The translations under genes and the position numbers were made by a program. The notes beneath the pieces were generated by a model. That model saw nothing but the letters and a program-made list of their open reading frames with translations, was not told the origin of the DNA and searched no databases. From NCBI GenBank assembly GCA_020429485.1, contig JAGQLK010000063.1, positions 1-6,863 of the forward strand: a stretch of 6,863 nt of DNA, read 5' to 3'. The stretch comes from Candidatus Dojkabacteria bacterium (GTDB taxonomy: Bacteria; Patescibacteriota; Dojkabacteria; B142; OLB20). The number at the start of each line of letters is the position of its first letter. The stretch's first letter is position 1. Shown here piece after piece: positions 4,554 to 6,863 of this stretch.

Positions 4554-6863
4554 TAGCCAAATCTAATAAAGTAGGCTTCTCAGTACAGTCCTTACCATAA
4601 ATTCGCACAAAGTAAATCAAATCCCAAATATCTACCACTCCATTTGGTTCGGTATTTGGTCCATCACCAAGTATGTCAGTACTTCCGCACACCCCGTAAT
4701 CTACTCCTTTATCGCTACATGTCTTTCCGTATACATCAGCAAAATGAATTAAATCAGCTATGCCTAATATTCTATTTTCATCTAGATCAAGTGGTCCACA
4801 CTGAGTACTCAAGGTCCTTACTGGAGTTGGTGTTGGCAATGGTTCTTCTTCACCCTCTGGGTTACAAAATATTGTTGTAGTTGCTTTCTTAGTAGCCCCT
4901 GCTATACCTTCACTTTTACTCTGAACACTCCAATAATACAATGTGTCAGGCTCAATATTTATTGTCTTGCTCACCTTTCTAGACGTATTTGGATCTGGAG
5001 AATTAACTACATGATACTGATCGTCACAAAGGTCTGTATTACAAGTCACTCCTTCTTTATCATCATTACAGTACCAACCGACCTTTTGGCCATTTGGATT
5101 TGTACATTGTTCATTATTATAGCCACTATTTGTACCTGCATCATCCACTCTAAGAGTATACGAGTCTGCAGCATTAACTATATCCCATGCCAATGTAGCA
5201 GTCTGCCCATCAGCACCACATTGAACAGTTAGATTATTTGTAGCAGGAACCATAAAGTCACAGCTATCAAATCTATACTCAAATACTCCATGATCAATGC
5301 CAGTCTCAAAGTTATTACCACATAATTCAAAAGAGTTTGGATTATCAGCACAACTTACACCAAGCATGATACTTGTTGGATTGATTGTTTTTGGGCCAGT
5401 AATGGGCTCAGTTGGATATCCTTCAACTCCTTCATATCTAATTGCTATTTGTCCAATACTTGGTATCCCACCACCTGGAGGTGTTGTTGCTGTTGGTGGA
5501 TGTGTTGTACCTGGTGGAGTCGTTGCCCCTGGCGGATTTGTTGGAGCAGGTGTTGTTGTTGGATCTGGATCATTACAGAATGCTGGATAGCATGCCTGAC
5601 AATCACTATTACATGCATTCCAATCACATGTTGGTCTAATTTCTTCACAGGTAGGATAGGATAAGTTTGATTCGCATTTACCTAATGAACCACCATATGT
5701 TCCTACACAAGATCCATTATCTTCATATGAACAACCTGGCTGTAAATCACAATACTCTGAGCCAAAGCTTCCACAAGTAGCCTTTGTCCAGTCGCAATGA
5801 TTTCCATCTGCGCCATCAGCATCACAAACAAATTTAGGCACCAGACTTGATGAACAGGCACCTAGTACTTCTGCTCGAGGTTCAGCTGATAATGCAACTA
5901 CATCATCTGTACGTGTTGATTTATCTATAGCTACATGATCCTGAGTAACAGTATTTGCAGATGCGAAATCAGATTCAGTTACCACAAAATTAGCAAATCC
6001 ATTCTCGTTGGTATTCATTCTTAGTTGCACTTTATCATTACCATTCTTCAAGTATAGTTTTGCATTTGGAACTGCCTGAATACTTCCATTACCTGAATTT
6101 CTACAGGTAACCTTTGCTTGGAAGTTATAGGCATTATCCACAGCTGCAAATGTATCCTCCGGTGCTATATTACTGAGTTCATTAATATATAAGCCACCGA
6201 CTACTGTTCCAACAGCCATGACACTTATACCCATTAATGTAGCAAAACTTCTGCTCTGTCTTGAGCTTTGTCTTCTGAAGATTAAAACCATAGAAATCAC
6301 GAAAACAAAAGCTATGATTACTAACAGAGCATAAACAGCACTGGTTGAATCTACAGAATCAATAATCAGGTTAGTTAGAGAACTATCATTAATCTCTTCT
6401 ACATAATTTTCATTAGAATACTCGCCTAATATTCCTGTATAAGAGATAAAACCACCTTCGCTTAATTGATAGCCATTGTCATTTTCCATTACTACTACTG
6501 TTCTTTCAGAACCGCTGTTAGATAACTTGATAGTAGCTAAATATTCTCCTTCAGCTATACCATCATCATTAGTAAAATCTGCACAGACATAATTTTCTGA
6601 AAGTCCTTTAGTTGGATTATCTTTATTACAATCATATTGAACTGAAAAATCAGAATCATTTACCAGCATATCCTCAAACTCTCCACCGGTAATTGATAAC
6701 CTAAGTGTAAAGCCGACTGCATTTGCAGGCACATCATCAAGCTGAATATTGATCACCTTACTCTCACTACTATCTATAGTCCCCGTAGGTTCATTTGTTG
6801 ATACTGCTGAGACGTTTAGAGGAAGCAGCAATAGAATAAGAGTCATCCCTATTGCCAAAAAGC
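4546..6863 (-). CDS. Large multidomain surface protein with cohesin-like and dockerin-like modules, 5' end cut
   Basis: The frame is open to the window edge. A TTG at 6858 would give 770 residues, but the hydrophobic signal segment begins right there without its basic start and the preceding codon is also open, so the true start is probably outside. Using TTG numbering: signal peptide to about Ala18; cohesin-like beta-sandwich 31-146 (Cys77/Cys92); helix 173-194; basic loop RRQSSRQSR; helix 205-224; Ig-like domain 245-325; 14-cysteine region 335-428; Thr/Pro linker 431-464; domain of unknown type 466-535; FnIII-like region 541-665 (ATLAWDIVNAADSYTLRV and PDTLYYWSVQS); PTPTP linker; dockerin-like pair 687-758. 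The positive-inside rule puts both large parts outside. The protein has 30 cysteines, an even number, fitting disulfides in an exported protein. Adhesion or surface assembly is likely; no catalytic motif was found. Confidence 0.85.
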   Translation of the reverse strand, partial: FLAIGMTLILLLLPLNVSAVSTNEPTGTIDSSESKVINIQLDDVPANAVGFTLRLSITGGEFEDMLVNDSDFSVQYDCNKDNPTKGLSENYVCADFTNDDGIAEGEYLATIKLSNSGSERTVVVMENDNGYQLSEGGFISYTGILGEYSNENYVEEINDSSLTNLIIDSVDSTSAVYALLVIIAFVFVISMVLIFRRQSSRQSRSFATLMGISVMAVGTVVGGLYINELSNIAPEDTFAAVDNAYNFQAKVTCRNSGNGSIQAVPNAKLYLKNGNDKVQLRMNTNENGFANFVVTESDFASANTVTQDHVAIDKSTRTDDVVALSAEPRAEVLGACSSSLVPKFVCDADGADGNHCDWTKATCGSFGSEYCDLQPGCSYEDNGSCVGTYGGSLGKCESNLSYPTCEEIRPTCDWNACNSDCQACYPAFCNDPDPTTTPAPTNPPGATTPPGTTHPPTATTPPGGGIPSIGQIAIRYEGVEGYPTEPITGPKTINPTSIMLGVSCADNPNSFELCGNNFETGIDHGVFEYRFDSCDFMVPATNNLTVQCGADGQTATLAWDIVNAADSYTLRVDDAGTNSGYNNEQCTNPNGQKVGWYCNDDKEGVTCNTDLCDDQYHVVNSPDPNTSRKVSKTINIEPDTLYYWSVQSKSEGIAGATKKATTTIFCNPEGEEEPLPTPTPVRTLSTQCGPLDLDENRILGIADLIHFADVYGKTCSDKGVDYGVCGSTDILGDGPNTEPNGVVDIWDLIYFVRIYGKDCTEKPTLLDLAIE
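4585..4800 (-). other. Dockerin-like pair of calcium loops at the C-terminus
   Basis: Residues 687-758 hold two F-hand-like loops. In the first, LDLDENRILGIADL places Asp691, Asp693, Asn695 and Asp702 at loop positions 1, 3, 5 and 12. In the second, NTEPNGVVDIWDL places Asn735, Glu737, Asn739, Asp743 and Asp746 at 1, 3, 5, 9 and 12. Each loop is followed by a helix ending in Y-G-K-x-C (Cys714 and Cys758). Cys687 and Cys724 precede the loops, so two disulfides probably lock the two halves. The layout matches type I dockerins, but the Cys brackets are not those of clostridial cellulosomes. Confidence 0.75.
5467..5568 (-). repeat. Thr/Pro-rich linker coding repeat
   Basis: Residues 431-464 consist almost only of Thr, Pro, Gly and Ala, with recurring TTPPG/TNPPG/THPPT units. 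At DNA level this gives an imperfect low-complexity tract of GGTGGA/GTTGTT type on the plus strand. It joins the cysteine-rich cassette to the next beta domain as an extended, probably O-glycosylated spacer. It also creates spurious open frames on both strands. Confidence 0.8.
5575..5856 (-). other. Cysteine-rich cassette of the surface protein
   Basis: Residues 335-428 contain 14 cysteines (335, 345, 355, 362, 370, 376, 384, 395, 404, 411, 416, 420, 423 and 428). Related motifs recur: HCDWTKATC and TCDWNAC, and GCSYEDNGSCVGT, which resemble short disulfide repeats of the GC-aromatic...C-x-G-T kind found in other bacterial surface proteins. Spacing shortens toward the C-terminal end, where C-x4-C-x3-C-x2-C-x4-C could instead bind metal. 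Confidence 0.6.
6421..6768 (-). other. Cohesin-like / carbohydrate-binding beta-sandwich at the N-terminus
   Basis: Residues 31-146 follow the strand order of cohesin-like domains: opening strand KVINIQLDDVP, then AVGFTLRLSITGG, a loop carrying Cys77 and Cys92, then the GIAEGEYLATIKLS strand that resembles the typical G-x-L-x-x-I-x-F segment, and closing strands to FISYTGILGEYS. The call rests on pattern only. A generic CBM-type or other Ig-like sandwich is possible. Confidence 0.45.

Noticed and set aside
4644..5232. Plus-strand open frames of 78 and 73 residues (4644-4880 and 5011-5232)
   Set aside because: Both are antisense to the dockerin and FnIII-like regions of the surface protein, with no ribosome site or recognisable domain.
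5467..5568. GGTGGA/GTTGTT repeats considered as a tandem repeat or CRISPR-like array
   Set aside because: The units are imperfect, have no spacers, and simply encode the Thr/Pro linker.
5297..5664. Several open frames on both strands, rich in Gly/Val, Cys/Trp or Gln/His
   Set aside because: They are shadows of the Thr/Pro linker and cysteine-rich cassette, whose repetitive codons lack stops in other frames.

Overview
The window is AT-rich and tightly packed. It holds eight protein genes, two of them cut by the window edges, and only two short gene-free gaps (984-1019 and 1905-1999). No rRNA, tRNA, CRISPR array, transposase or phage gene was seen. The standard code fits, since one TGA stop sits exactly where its protein family ends. 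Three things suggest a Patescibacteria/CPR genome of the Microgenomates, Dojkabacteria or Katanobacteria kind: short genes with overlapping ends, uncharacterised DUF families, and a surface protein with a PTPTP linker and a cysteine-bracketed dockerin-like C-terminus. This placement is an inference and no marker gene is present to confirm it.

Left block, minus strand (1-1904): a RimK-like ATP-grasp ligase, a YpgQ/YedJ-type HD phosphohydrolase and the N-terminal third of an endonuclease/exonuclease/phosphatase (EEP) family protein are read in that order. A consensus extended -10 element (TGATATAAT) lies just upstream of the ligase. The HD and EEP genes are 2 nt apart. A perfect 16-bp palindrome occupies the gap between the ligase and HD genes.

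Middle block, plus strand (2000-4230): DUF1295 membrane protein, HAD-family phosphatase, DUF1905 protein and DUF998 membrane protein form a run in which every junction overlaps (8, 1 and 4 nt). It is almost certainly one translationally coupled operon. Two membrane proteins surround two soluble ones. The family knowledge does not identify a pathway, although a lipid or small hydrophobic metabolite role is a reasonable guess for the membrane members.

Right block, minus strand (4227-6863): a large multidomain surface protein is cut at its N-terminus by the window edge, and its stop overlaps a small membrane protein that starts at TTG. The large protein reads as signal peptide, cohesin-like beta-sandwich, two transmembrane helices flanking a short basic loop, Ig-like domain, 14-cysteine cassette, Thr/Pro linker, FnIII-like region and dockerin-like pair. 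Carrying a cohesin-like and a dockerin-like module in one polypeptide, both predicted outside the cell, is the most interesting observation here. The small gene converges on the plus-strand operon, and the stop codons of the two interlock over 4 nt with no terminator between them.
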